Assembly (NCBI GenBank): GCA_016296065.1
Contig: JAEDKA010000002.1
Location: forward strand, 100,138-164,137
Length of the DNA stretch: 64,000 bases
Direction: 5' to 3'
Source of the DNA: Kiritimatiellia bacterium
GTDB taxonomy: Bacteria; Verrucomicrobiota; Kiritimatiellia; RFP12; UBA1067
Positions 51,442 to 59,442 of the stretch are shown piece after piece. Every line of letters starts with the position of its first letter. Position 1 is the first letter of the stretch. The notes under the pieces are model-generated. The model was not told where the DNA came from and ran no database searches. It worked only from the letters and a program-made list of their open reading frames with translations. The position numbers and the translations under genes are program-made.

Positions 51442-54400
51442 ATGAAAATCAAAGCGATTCTCGCGTCCTTCGTTTTCGCCGCGTCCGCCTTCGCCGCGTT
51501 CGCCGTCAATCCCCAGACCTCCGTTTCCGCAGGGCAGGCGGGAGGGCTTCTGCTGAGCGAGCAGTACTATTCCGCATCGCGCTGGATATGGGGCGCGGCC
51601 GAGGCGCATTCGCACGAGACATACTCGTTCCGCGGAACGTTCAACGTCCCGGGTGCGGTGAAGAAGGCGAGCTTCAAAGTGTACGTCGACGACGGGGCGT
51701 ACTACTGGATGAACGGAGAGCAGTTCTCGCGCAGCGCCGTCTTTGATGGCTCCGGCGTGCAGCAGGGGCGCAACGTCCTTGCGATCATGGCGACAAACCA
51801 CGTGAGCAAGGCGGGAATCATTCTCCGCGGCGACATCGAGCTTACGGACGGAAGCCACGTCATCGTCAACAGCAATTCTGAAACCTTCAAGGTGGCGGAC
51901 GGCATCGCGTCTGGCGACTGGCAGGATCCGAGCTACGACGACTCCTCCTGGCGTGCGGCGACTGAAGTCGGCGACGCATGGACGTCGATTGCCGGAGACA
52001 TCACACCCTACGTGAACAACTGCACGACGGAGGAGGAGCGCGCCGCAAAGGCCGCGGCCGAGGCTGGTGGATCGGGCGAGTCTGGCGAGGCGGGCGGATC
52101 GGGCGAGTCTGGCGAGTCCGGCGGATCGGGCGAGACGGCGGGCACTCCCAACGCGAAGATCGTCTATGTGAACGGCATGCCGAAGATCTCGCTCGACGGA
52201 ACGCTTGTCGACCCGGTGTTCAACCAGAGCGGCGTCGACAGCTCGTACTGCGAGACCGCCGTCGCAAAGATGGCCGCGCTCGGAATCACGATCAACCAGA
52301 TCAACCTGCGTCCTTCGGAATACGAGAAGTCCGCCGGCAGCTATTCGTTCACTGCGGCCGACTCGAAGATACGCAAGCTGCTCAACTCCGCGCCGGACGC
52401 GCGCATCCTCCTGCTCATCCGCATGGAGCTCCCCAAGTGGCTTGCGGCGCATCCGGACGAGATGATAGGCTATGCGAAGGGCGACGTGCAGACTTCCGGC
52501 GACCTCGACGAGCGCAAGGACCGCGTCGCGCGGCCTTCGCCCGCGTCGGCAGCGTACTGCGCGGAGGCGAAGCGCCTTCTGACGCAACTTGCGGCGTACG
52601 TCAAGTCGCAGTCGTGGGGCGACCGCGTCATCGGCGTGCGTCCTTGCTGGGGCATCTACACCGAGTGGCACATGTACGGCATGGACCAGGGGCCGGACAC
52701 CGGGCTTAGGATGACTGAGGCGTTCCGCCGCTGGAAGAACGGAAAGTACGCGGGGCAGAACCCTCCGTCGATGTCGGATCGAATCAACGACAACGACAGG
52801 TTCTTCCTGAACCGCGCGAGCAGTTCGACCGAGCAGAAGGTGATCGACTTCTACGAGTGCCAGGCAACAGTGATTGCCGACCTCATGACGAACGTCGCGC
52901 ACACGATCAAGACGGAGCTTCCGGGGCGTCTTGTCGGAATGTACTACGGCTATGTCATGACGACTCATCCGCCGGAGGGGGCGAACGTGATGCTGGACCG
53001 CGTGCTTTCCTCCCCCGACGTCGACTTCCTCTCGAATCCCGCCGACTACACAAAGGACTGCCGTCTTGCGGGCGGCGCGTACTACCACCGGACGATTCCT
53101 TCGACCTTCCACCGCTACGGGAAGCTGGTCATGCTCGAGGACGACATGCGCCACTACCACGTCAGGGACTACGTCCAGCTCCAGTACATCTGCACGCGCA
53201 GCGACCGCGAGTCGGAGATGACGACGCGGCGCAACTGGCTCAACACGTATTTCGACGGGTGCGGACTCCAGATGCTCGATCCCGAGCACGACATAGACAA
53301 GCGTAATTTCTCGATGGACACGCCGCCTGTCCTTCAGGCCATCTCCGACACGCAGCAGGTCCTCGCGCAGATTGGCGCGCGTCCAGAGGATTCCGGCAAC
53401 GAAGTCGCCGTCGTGGTGGACTGGCGCGAACGCCTTCGCTGCTCGACGAAGGAGACGTTTACGCACACTCTTGTCTACACGCACTCGCTGCCGGGCCTCT
53501 ACGCCTCGGGCGTGCCGTTCGACATGATGACGCTTGACGACTTCCTCGCAAAGCCGGCGAACCGCTACCGCAAGGCCGTCTTCATCAACGTCTTCGCTCC
53601 GGAGGGCGACATGAAGACTGCGCTCCAGCAGCGCGTCAGCGCGTCGGACTTCAGGTCCGTATGGCTCTTCCACTGTCCGTTCAGCCTCCCGTCCTCGCAG
53701 GCGACGGTGTGCGATATCAACAACATGCCGTATCACGTCACCAGGCCGACCGTGTGGCGTGATCTGCTCGTCGGAATGGGGGCGACTCCGCTGGCGCCGC
53801 TCGGACACTGCATCCGCCGCCACGGCGACGTCGTGATGTTCCACACTGCGTCGAACGCGACGATCAAGGTGAGCCTTCCCGCCGGCATGACGAGGGTGCG
53901 CGAACTCTACTCCGGACAGGTATACGACTCCTCGGAGCTTACGCTCCAGAGCGACGGACCGAACACGTGGGTCTTCAAGGCGGTCTCGTCGCAGCCGGAG
54001 TCGTGGCAGGTCGGCGAGGCTGTCTCCGCCGCGCTCGGCGATGACGGCGTCCTTGCCTTCACCGGCACGGGACCGACCTACGACTTTGCGTCTGCATCCG
54101 ACCTTCCGTGGGATCCCGCGTCGGTCACGGGAGTCTCGATCGGCAGCGGCGTCGCGGTCGGCGCAAGCGCGCTCGAGGGAATGTCCGAATCGGTGCCGGT
54201 GAGCATTTCGCTTGGCGATTTCAGAAGCGGACTTGGCGCAGTGTCCGTTCCGGAGAACATGCTTCTCGTCGCAAAAACCGAGCTCCAGGCTCCGGGAGTG
54301 AAGACGATCGCTATAGAGGACGGCAGGGCGGTTCTCGGAATCAGCGTCTGCACGAACGCCGATCTCAGGTCCGCTACGACGGAATGGAATCCGGTCGCAG

Positions 54401-54504
54401 TGAAGAAGTCCGACCTTGAAGTCAGCGCAGACGGAAGGCGCATCCTCGTCCCCGTCCCGGTAAGCGCAGACAGGGGCTTTATGGTCCTTCGCGCGGGGAA
54501 GTGA
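51442..54504 (+). CDS. secreted GH42-like glycosidase, paralogue 2, with BspA-like C-terminus
   Basis: The product is 1020 residues with a signal peptide (IKAILASFVFAASAFAAFA). It has the same order as its neighbour: jelly-roll (YVDDGAYYWMNGEQFS, YDDSSWRAATEVGD), an added Gly/Ser/Glu linker (repeated GGSGESGE), the barrel with RPCWGIYTEW and LVMLEDDMRHYH, and the trimerisation-like domain (PFDMMTLDDFLAKPANRY). After residue about 855 it has an extra part absent from paralogue 1: GDDGVLAFTGTGPTYDF and SVTGVSIGSGVAVGASALEG, the start pattern of BspA-type repeats. The end (RGFMVLRAGK) resembles the C-termini of other surface proteins here. Start at 51442 from the signal peptide. Confidence 0.6.
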   Translation: MKIKAILASFVFAASAFAAFAVNPQTSVSAGQAGGLLLSEQYYSASRWIWGAAEAHSHETYSFRGTFNVPGAVKKASFKVYVDDGAYYWMNGEQFSRSAVFDGSGVQQGRNVLAIMATNHVSKAGIILRGDIELTDGSHVIVNSNSETFKVADGIASGDWQDPSYDDSSWRAATEVGDAWTSIAGDITPYVNNCTTEEERAAKAAAEAGGSGESGEAGGSGESGESGGSGETAGTPNAKIVYVNGMPKISLDGTLVDPVFNQSGVDSSYCETAVAKMAALGITINQINLRPSEYEKSAGSYSFTAADSKIRKLLNSAPDARILLLIRMELPKWLAAHPDEMIGYAKGDVQTSGDLDERKDRVARPSPASAAYCAEAKRLLTQLAAYVKSQSWGDRVIGVRPCWGIYTEWHMYGMDQGPDTGLRMTEAFRRWKNGKYAGQNPPSMSDRINDNDRFFLNRASSSTEQKVIDFYECQATVIADLMTNVAHTIKTELPGRLVGMYYGYVMTTHPPEGANVMLDRVLSSPDVDFLSNPADYTKDCRLAGGAYYHRTIPSTFHRYGKLVMLEDDMRHYHVRDYVQLQYICTRSDRESEMTTRRNWLNTYFDGCGLQMLDPEHDIDKRNFSMDTPPVLQAISDTQQVLAQIGARPEDSGNEVAVVVDWRERLRCSTKETFTHTLVYTHSLPGLYASGVPFDMMTLDDFLAKPANRYRKAVFINVFAPEGDMKTALQQRVSASDFRSVWLFHCPFSLPSSQATVCDINNMPYHVTRPTVWRDLLVGMGATPLAPLGHCIRRHGDVVMFHTASNATIKVSLPAGMTRVRELYSGQVYDSSELTLQSDGPNTWVFKAVSSQPESWQVGEAVSAALGDDGVLAFTGTGPTYDFASASDLPWDPASVTGVSIGSGVAVGASALEGMSESVPVSISLGDFRSGLGAVSVPENMLLVAKTELQAPGVKTIAIEDGRAVLGISVCTNADLRSATTEWNPVAVKKSDLEVSADGRRILVPVPVSADRGFMVLRAGK

Positions 54505-54543
54505 GCGCCGCGTGGAGTGAATCACTAACAGGATTGAATCTGG

Positions 54544-55707
54544 ATGATGCGTCTTCTCATCTGTCTCCTTGCTGCAGCGTCGGCGTCGTCTGCCTATGCC
54601 AAGTCACGCGTCGTGAACGAGATATTTGTCACGGAGTCGGGCGACCTTGGGACGCTGGCGCTGCACCAGCCGAGTTTCCGCGCATGGCTTGACGATCCCG
54701 AGCCTGCGAACTACAAGAGCTACGACTGGAGCACGTCGAAGAGCTACAGCAATCCAATCGCGATCAGGATAACGGACGGAGTGGACTCGCAGCTGTTCGC
54801 AAATCTGCACCCCGGCTCCAACTACACATGGAAGGTCGGCGGCTTTACCGGGACGTTCACGACCGAAGACCAGGCCCCGCGGACAGTTTCGGCCTATTTC
54901 GGCGAAGAGGAGATGGTGTGGAACTTCCGTGATCTTGGGGGATGGCGCCTGATCGGCAGCGTCCGTCGCGCGAAGTACGGTGTGTTCTACCGGAGTTCGT
55001 ACTGGGTCGGCTATGACACCGAGGCCAAGCGGGCGGAATGTCCGATGAACAGCGAGTTCGGCATCCGCTGCCACGTCGACCTCCGCGCCGACAGCGGTTA
55101 TTCGGACGCCACTGTCCCGGAGTATTCTCCTGCGATGCCGGCGGGGGACACGTCCGTTCGTTTCTTCAACTACGGGGTGGACCAGCACTTCCAGAAACCC
55201 GGAAGCGGTTATGCGGCAAATTACGGGAAGATATTCCAGACATTGGGGCAGCGACAGTTCCGTCCGGCGGTCTTCCACTGCGCCGGCGGACTCGACCGCA
55301 CGGAAACGGTCGCGTTCTTCATAGAGGCGCTGTGCGGCGTGGAGTGGGTCGACATCCTGCGGGACGACATCATCGGCGCGTTCCGGCAGGGGCGTCCCAG
55401 TAATGTCCCTCCGTCGGAGTTGAGGAATGCGCTTTTTTCGGACGCCAGGTACGAGAAGTACGGCAATTCCCTGGCGGGGCACACCCGGGCCTATCTGGAG
55501 GAGCTGGGCGTCACGTACGACCAGATTGCCGAGATCACGATGTCGTATGTCGGCGAGCTGCCCGAGACGGTGCTGGCCCGTGTTGATTACTTCGAGGAGC
55601 ACGGCGAGAGCCTTCCTCCGGCGATGGACCACGGCGACGAAAATCCGCCGAGTCCGGTTAAAGCCCGGAACGGCATCCGGCTGTTGCTGTCGGCCATCGC
55701 GCTCTAG
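54544..55707 (+). CDS. exported IphP-type tyrosine phosphatase
   Basis: A 387-residue protein with a signal peptide (LLICLLAAASASSAYA). An N-terminal domain of about 100 residues looks like a fibronectin/FN3-type fold (NLHPGSNYTWKVGGFTGTF). The phosphatase part has MVWNFRDLGGWRL and the P-loop HCAGGLDRTE, matching HCxxGxxR with nucleophile Cys, as in IphP/PTP-like phosphatases that act on phosphotyrosine, phosphoinositides or phytate-like substrates. It is secreted, so an external or periplasmic substrate is likely. ATG at 54547 is an alternative start. A repeat-rich stretch follows. Confidence 0.82.
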   Translation: MMRLLICLLAAASASSAYAKSRVVNEIFVTESGDLGTLALHQPSFRAWLDDPEPANYKSYDWSTSKSYSNPIAIRITDGVDSQLFANLHPGSNYTWKVGGFTGTFTTEDQAPRTVSAYFGEEEMVWNFRDLGGWRLIGSVRRAKYGVFYRSSYWVGYDTEAKRAECPMNSEFGIRCHVDLRADSGYSDATVPEYSPAMPAGDTSVRFFNYGVDQHFQKPGSGYAANYGKIFQTLGQRQFRPAVFHCAGGLDRTETVAFFIEALCGVEWVDILRDDIIGAFRQGRPSNVPPSELRNALFSDARYEKYGNSLAGHTRAYLEELGVTYDQIAEITMSYVGELPETVLARVDYFEEHGESLPPAMDHGDENPPSPVKARNGIRLLLSAIAL

Positions 55708-55750
55708 CCTCCCGCCGCGCTACAGGGGGTTGCGTCGGGCCTGTGCTCTA

Positions 55751-55899
55751 CAGGGGGTTCCGTCGCTCCGCGACGGAACAAGGAAGGGCGTGGAGCAGAT
55801 GATTAGAAAACCACTTTCCATTCGCCACCCTCGCACGCTCCCGATTATTTAATTTCGTGCGAGAGTTGTGAATGTCCGTCGCGGAGCGACGGACCCCCT
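55751..55899. repeat. family D MITE-like element, copy D1
   Basis: About 149 bases with terminal inverted repeats (AGGGGGTTCCGTCGCTCCGC / GCGGAGCGACGGACCCCCT), each end itself a hairpin (CCGTCGCTCCGCGACGG), and an inner hairpin CTCGCACG / CGTGCGAG. Confidence 0.85.
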
Positions 55900-55927
55900 T
55901 TATGCGTCTCCGCTGCGCCGTCGTCCA

Positions 55928-56077
55928 CAGGGGGTTGCGTCGCTCCGCGACGCAACAATGAAGGGCGTGGAGCAGTTCACTAGAAAGTCACTTTCCATTC
56001 GCTTTTTCTCGCACGCTCCCGATTATTTAATTTCGTGCGAGAGTTGTGAATGTCCGTCGCGGAGCGACGGACCCCCT
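55928..56077. repeat. family D MITE-like element, copy D2
   Basis: Same layout as D1 in direct orientation, 28 bases further on, with GGAGCAGNTNANTAGAAA and TTATTTAATTTCGTGCGAG shared. The left end reads CAGGGGGTTGCGTCGCTCCG. Confidence 0.85.
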
Positions 56078-56127
56078 CGTTGCGCCGGGCATGTGCTCTA
56101 CAGGGGGTTGCGTCGACGCAGCATTTG

Positions 56128-56322
56128 ATTGCTTTCGCTGCGGGGAGTTTCGGAGTTTGGGAGAACGCGTCTGAATTTCAAGTTCTCCAAAACTCCAGAA
56201 CTCCAAGTAGCGAAAGCAATGGTTTAGAATTATAGTTAAGTTACAGGCAAGAACGTTTAGGGGGTGACGCGGCGAGACGCCGCATCTCCTTGGGAGAGGA
56301 CGCGGCTGGAAGCCGCGTCTCC
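56128..56322. repeat. composite repeat E1 plus family C palindromes
   Basis: Family E hairpin (GATTGCTTTCGCTGCGGGGA ... GTAGCGAAAGCAAT), then ACAGGCAAGAACGTTTA, then two family C hairpins ending CGCGTCTCC. The same order recurs at 59208-59346 in the same orientation. Confidence 0.8.
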
Positions 56323-56429
56323 ATGGGGTTCCGTCGCTCGGGCTCTTGCGACTTTGCTTCGCAAAGCTCCTCGCTTCGCTCGTCGGCCAACCTGACGCCT
56401 TCGGCGCAGGCGAATCCCGCTACGGAACA

Positions 56430-56460
56430 TTGACAAGAGCAACGGGAATTGTGGTATAAT
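56430..56460 (+). promoter_or_regulatory. promoter of the DUF433 gene
   Basis: TTGACA (56430-56435) and extended -10 TGG-TATAAT (56455-56460) with a long 19 bp spacer. The leader is about 23 bases and contains AAAGGAGG. Confidence 0.65.
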
Positions 56461-56489
56461 AGCCGCAGCAAACAAAGGAGGGTGCAGAC

Positions 56490-56750
56490 ATGTATTCCCT
56501 GGACGAGAGAATTGAAGTCAATCCGGCGGTTTGCCACGGCACGCCGGTCGTGCGGGGCACTCGTGTCTTGGTTGCACAGTTATTGGGTTCATTGGCAGGT
56601 GGAGATTCCATTGAAGACGTGCTGGCGGACTATCCAAGCGTTACTGCGGAGGACTTGTCTGCGGTTTTCGCCTTTGCTGGTTCGCTTGCGCAGTTTGAGG
56701 ACATCCCGCGTGTTTTTGTTCTTTGCGACTTTACATATCGGGTTCGATAG
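56490..56750 (+). CDS. DUF433 protein (orphan antitoxin-like)
   Basis: An 86-residue protein with the DUF433 core: IEVNPAVCHGTPVVRGTRV, VAQLLGSLAGGDSIEDVLADYP and VTAEDLSAVFAFA. DUF433 proteins are winged-helix-like and often act as antitoxins for a PIN-like DUF5615 toxin. No such toxin follows: after residue about 70 the end (RVFVLCDFTYRVR) departs from the family, and the next 89 bases to the LRR gene encode nothing clear. The toxin may have been lost. AAAGGAGGG gives a strong start. Confidence 0.75.
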   Translation: MYSLDERIEVNPAVCHGTPVVRGTRVLVAQLLGSLAGGDSIEDVLADYPSVTAEDLSAVFAFAGSLAQFEDIPRVFVLCDFTYRVR

Positions 56751-56839
56751 ATTGGAATTAATGACCACCACCCTCCATCACGGCATCGCAGGAAACGCGC
56801 ATGGGAGACAGGATTTCAAACACGAAGGAGAAGTAAGCC

Positions 56840-59149
56840 ATGAATAAACTCATGCTCGCGGCTTCGCTGGGGTTGTTGACTTCTGCGTACGCCCTCGAAT
56901 ACGATCAGTTCGTCTATGATAAGTTGGATAACGGCGAGGCGAGAGTGACCGGTCTCACCGTCGCCGGCCAGGCCGCGGAGATGCTAACCATCCCCGAGAC
57001 GATCAACGACATCCCGGTGACCCGGATCGCCTACAATGCGTTGCACGGCGCGAAGTGCTACGGCATCACGATTCCGAATTCCGTGAGATATATCGCGGAC
57101 TATGCCTTTTACAGTTGTCCGAATCTCATTTACCTTGAGATTCCGCCGTCGGTCACGAATGACGTCCCGACCGCGCTCGTCTGCGACTGTCCGAAGCTCG
57201 GCGAGGTCGCCTTCTGCCTCACGAACGAAACCTCCGCCGTGAAGATCGGCAACAAGTGCCTGAGTGAGGTCCCGGCGCTCACGAACGTCGTGGTGCGCGG
57301 CAACGGCGCGATGACGCTCGGCGATTCCGCATTCTACAATCTGGCGTCCATCCAGGCGGCCACGCTCCAGGGCGTTGCGGAAATCGAGAACGGGAGCTCT
57401 TGGAACACCGGCGCGTTCAACGGTTGCACGAAACTCGAGCAGGTGACGCTGATCGACTCGCCGCTTCGGAACATCGGCAATCGCGCCTTCCAGAAATGTG
57501 CCGCGCTCGCGTCGTTCGCGATTCCCAGCACCGTAACGAACATCGGCAGCTACGCCTTCAGCGGTTGCGCGGCGCTCAAATCGACGATGCTTCCCGAGGG
57601 GTTGCGGTCGATGGGGCTTAATAGCTTCGCCAACTGCACGTCGCTCGGCGAGGTGACGTTGCCGGATTCGCTCCGCGAGACGGAAAACTACGCCTCTTAC
57701 AGCTATTCCGACGGCTATTTCGCGGGCTGCACGTCTATGACGAATCTCGTGATCGGGAGCGGGATTCCTGTTGTGAAGAAGTTCCATTTGCCGTTCGACA
57801 GCACCAATGCTTTCACCGTGACGGTGAACGGCTCGGGCGCGACCGTGATCGACTGCACCGCCTTCAAGAACACGAAGGCGGGGAGCGTCGTCCTGAACGG
57901 CGTCGCGAGCATCGAGGGGACGTCATCCAGCAGCGACGGTGCGTTCCGCGACTGCACGTCGCTCACGGAGGTCGTTTTCGGCGACGGACTCGCCGAGATC
58001 GGCGGTCAGGCCTTTAGGGGATGTAGCGCACTCAGGTCGGTCGCGCTCCCGAATACTGTCACCAACCTCGGGTCCTCCGCGTTCAGCGGCTGCACGTCGC
58101 TGAGGACGGCGACGCTGAACGAGGGGCTTCGCACCATCGGTTTCTACGCCTTCAACAACTGCACGTCGCTGACGGAGATGACGCTCCCTGATTCGCTCGT
58201 CGCCACCGGCAATGCGTACGACAATTATCCCATCTTCTCGGGCTGCACGTCGCTGACGGACTTGACGATCGGGAGCGGAATTGCCGAAGTGACGCGGTTC
58301 TTAGTGCCGGTCGCCAGCACGAACGCTTTCACCGTGACGGTGAACGGCTCAGGCACGACCGTGATCGACTGCAACGCCTTCAAGAACACGAAAGCGGGGA
58401 GCGTCGTCCTGAACGGCGTCGCGAGCATCGAGGGGACATCGTCGAGCAACGAAGGCGCGTTTTTGGGCTGCTCGTCGCTGACCAACGTTGTCCTTGGCGC
58501 GGGACTCGTCGGGGTCGGCGGCCGGGCGTTCTGCAACTGCTCGGCGCTCGGGGAACTCGTCCTGCCGGAGAGTGTCGAGACGATCGGCAACAACTCTTTC
58601 CAGGGCACCACGTCGCTCACGAACATCGTCTTCCAGGGCGAAACGGCGCCCACCCTCGGCGACTGGGCCTTTAGCGGCACCTCCGCAGGACTCGTCTTCA
58701 CGGTGCCTTTCGACGGCACGGGCTACGGCATCGAGAACGGCGCGACCGGCAACTGGGCGAAGGTCGCCGCAGAGAAGGTTCAATACACCGGCGGCGCGGA
58801 GAGCGGATATGGTGCATGGGCCGTCTCGGTCGGACTCGCTGGGAAGGGGACTGCGGCTGCAATGGGCGGATACGGGCTGGACGACAAGGTCGCGAACGCC
58901 TTCATCTACGCCTTTGGCGACGCGGCGACAAATGCGCCGCTGATGACGATTTCCTTCGACATGAACAACAAGCCCGTCATCACGACTGCGCCGGTCGTGG
59001 AAGGGCACACGGACTTCACGGCAGAGGTCGTCGGCTCGGAGTCGGTCGGCGACTGGGCCTCGCCTGTGACGCTGCAGCAGAGCGGCGACAACTGGACCCT
59101 GCCCGCCGGCGAGTCTGCCAACTTCTTCAGGGTGAGGCTGGAGGAGTAG
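56840..59149 (+). CDS. BspA-type leucine-rich repeat surface protein
   Basis: A 769-residue exported protein (signal LMLAASLGLLTSAYA). About residues 45-590 are LRR_5/BspA repeats of about 23 residues, such as LASFAIPSTVTNIGSYAFSGC and LRSVALPNTVTNLGSSAFSGC. The block with NAFTVTVNGSGATVIDC occurs twice (57805 and 58317 in the DNA), a recent internal duplication. A C-terminal domain of about 120 residues ends WTLPAGESANFFRVRLEE. BspA proteins mediate adhesion or binding at the cell surface (family knowledge); the ligand is unknown. GAAGGAGAAG (56823-56832) precedes the start. Confidence 0.88.
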   Translation: MNKLMLAASLGLLTSAYALEYDQFVYDKLDNGEARVTGLTVAGQAAEMLTIPETINDIPVTRIAYNALHGAKCYGITIPNSVRYIADYAFYSCPNLIYLEIPPSVTNDVPTALVCDCPKLGEVAFCLTNETSAVKIGNKCLSEVPALTNVVVRGNGAMTLGDSAFYNLASIQAATLQGVAEIENGSSWNTGAFNGCTKLEQVTLIDSPLRNIGNRAFQKCAALASFAIPSTVTNIGSYAFSGCAALKSTMLPEGLRSMGLNSFANCTSLGEVTLPDSLRETENYASYSYSDGYFAGCTSMTNLVIGSGIPVVKKFHLPFDSTNAFTVTVNGSGATVIDCTAFKNTKAGSVVLNGVASIEGTSSSSDGAFRDCTSLTEVVFGDGLAEIGGQAFRGCSALRSVALPNTVTNLGSSAFSGCTSLRTATLNEGLRTIGFYAFNNCTSLTEMTLPDSLVATGNAYDNYPIFSGCTSLTDLTIGSGIAEVTRFLVPVASTNAFTVTVNGSGTTVIDCNAFKNTKAGSVVLNGVASIEGTSSSNEGAFLGCSSLTNVVLGAGLVGVGGRAFCNCSALGELVLPESVETIGNNSFQGTTSLTNIVFQGETAPTLGDWAFSGTSAGLVFTVPFDGTGYGIENGATGNWAKVAAEKVQYTGGAESGYGAWAVSVGLAGKGTAAAMGGYGLDDKVANAFIYAFGDAATNAPLMTISFDMNNKPVITTAPVVEGHTDFTAEVVGSESVGDWASPVTLQQSGDNWTLPAGESANFFRVRLEE

Positions 59150-59207
59150 GTGTTTAGCCCGCCGATCGCACTTCGCTTTGGAATGCAAATGAGTGTAACT
59201 TTGGTGG

Positions 59208-59346
59208 TTGCTTTCGCTGCGGGGAGTTTCGGAGTTTGGGAGACAGACCTCCAATACTCCAGAACTCCAAGTAGCGAAAGCAAAGGCTTGGAATTAGTTA
59301 TAGGCAAGAACGTTTATGGGGCAACGCGGCTGGAAGCCGCGTCTCC
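59208..59346. repeat. composite repeat E2 plus family C palindrome
   Basis: GGTTGCTTTCGCTGCGGGGA ... AGTAGCGAAAGCAA, then ATAGGCAAGAACGTTTA and AACGCGGCTGGAAGCCGCG. Direct copy of the block at 56128-56322. Confidence 0.8.
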
Positions 59347-59387
59347 AAGAAAGATAGAGTGAATACTGTTTCAACACCCACTATCCG

Positions 59388-59420
59388 CTGGGGGAGGCGG
59401 CGTCTCGCCGTTTTCCCCAG
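59388..59420. repeat. family C-like palindrome
   Basis: CTGGGGGAGGCGGCGTCTCG / CCGTTTTCCCCAG, close to the unit in the DUF2339 gene. Confidence 0.7.
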
Positions 59421-59427
59421 CCGAAAA

Positions 59428-59436
59428 TGATATAAT
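59428..59436 (+). promoter_or_regulatory. -10 of a probably leaderless glycosidase transcript
   Basis: TGA-TATAAT with hexamer 59431-59436, only 6 bases before the ATG at 59443. No clear -35 and no ribosome site. Confidence 0.6.
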
Positions 59437-59442
59437 ACGGAT

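Larger units (their letters stand above)
55708..56489. other. 782-base gene-free stretch filled by repeats
   Basis: Holds two tandem MITE-like elements (family D), a family E hairpin with its tail, two family C palindromes, a region of small hairpins (56336-56420) and the promoter of the DUF433 gene. No reading frame here looks like a gene. Confidence 0.8.
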
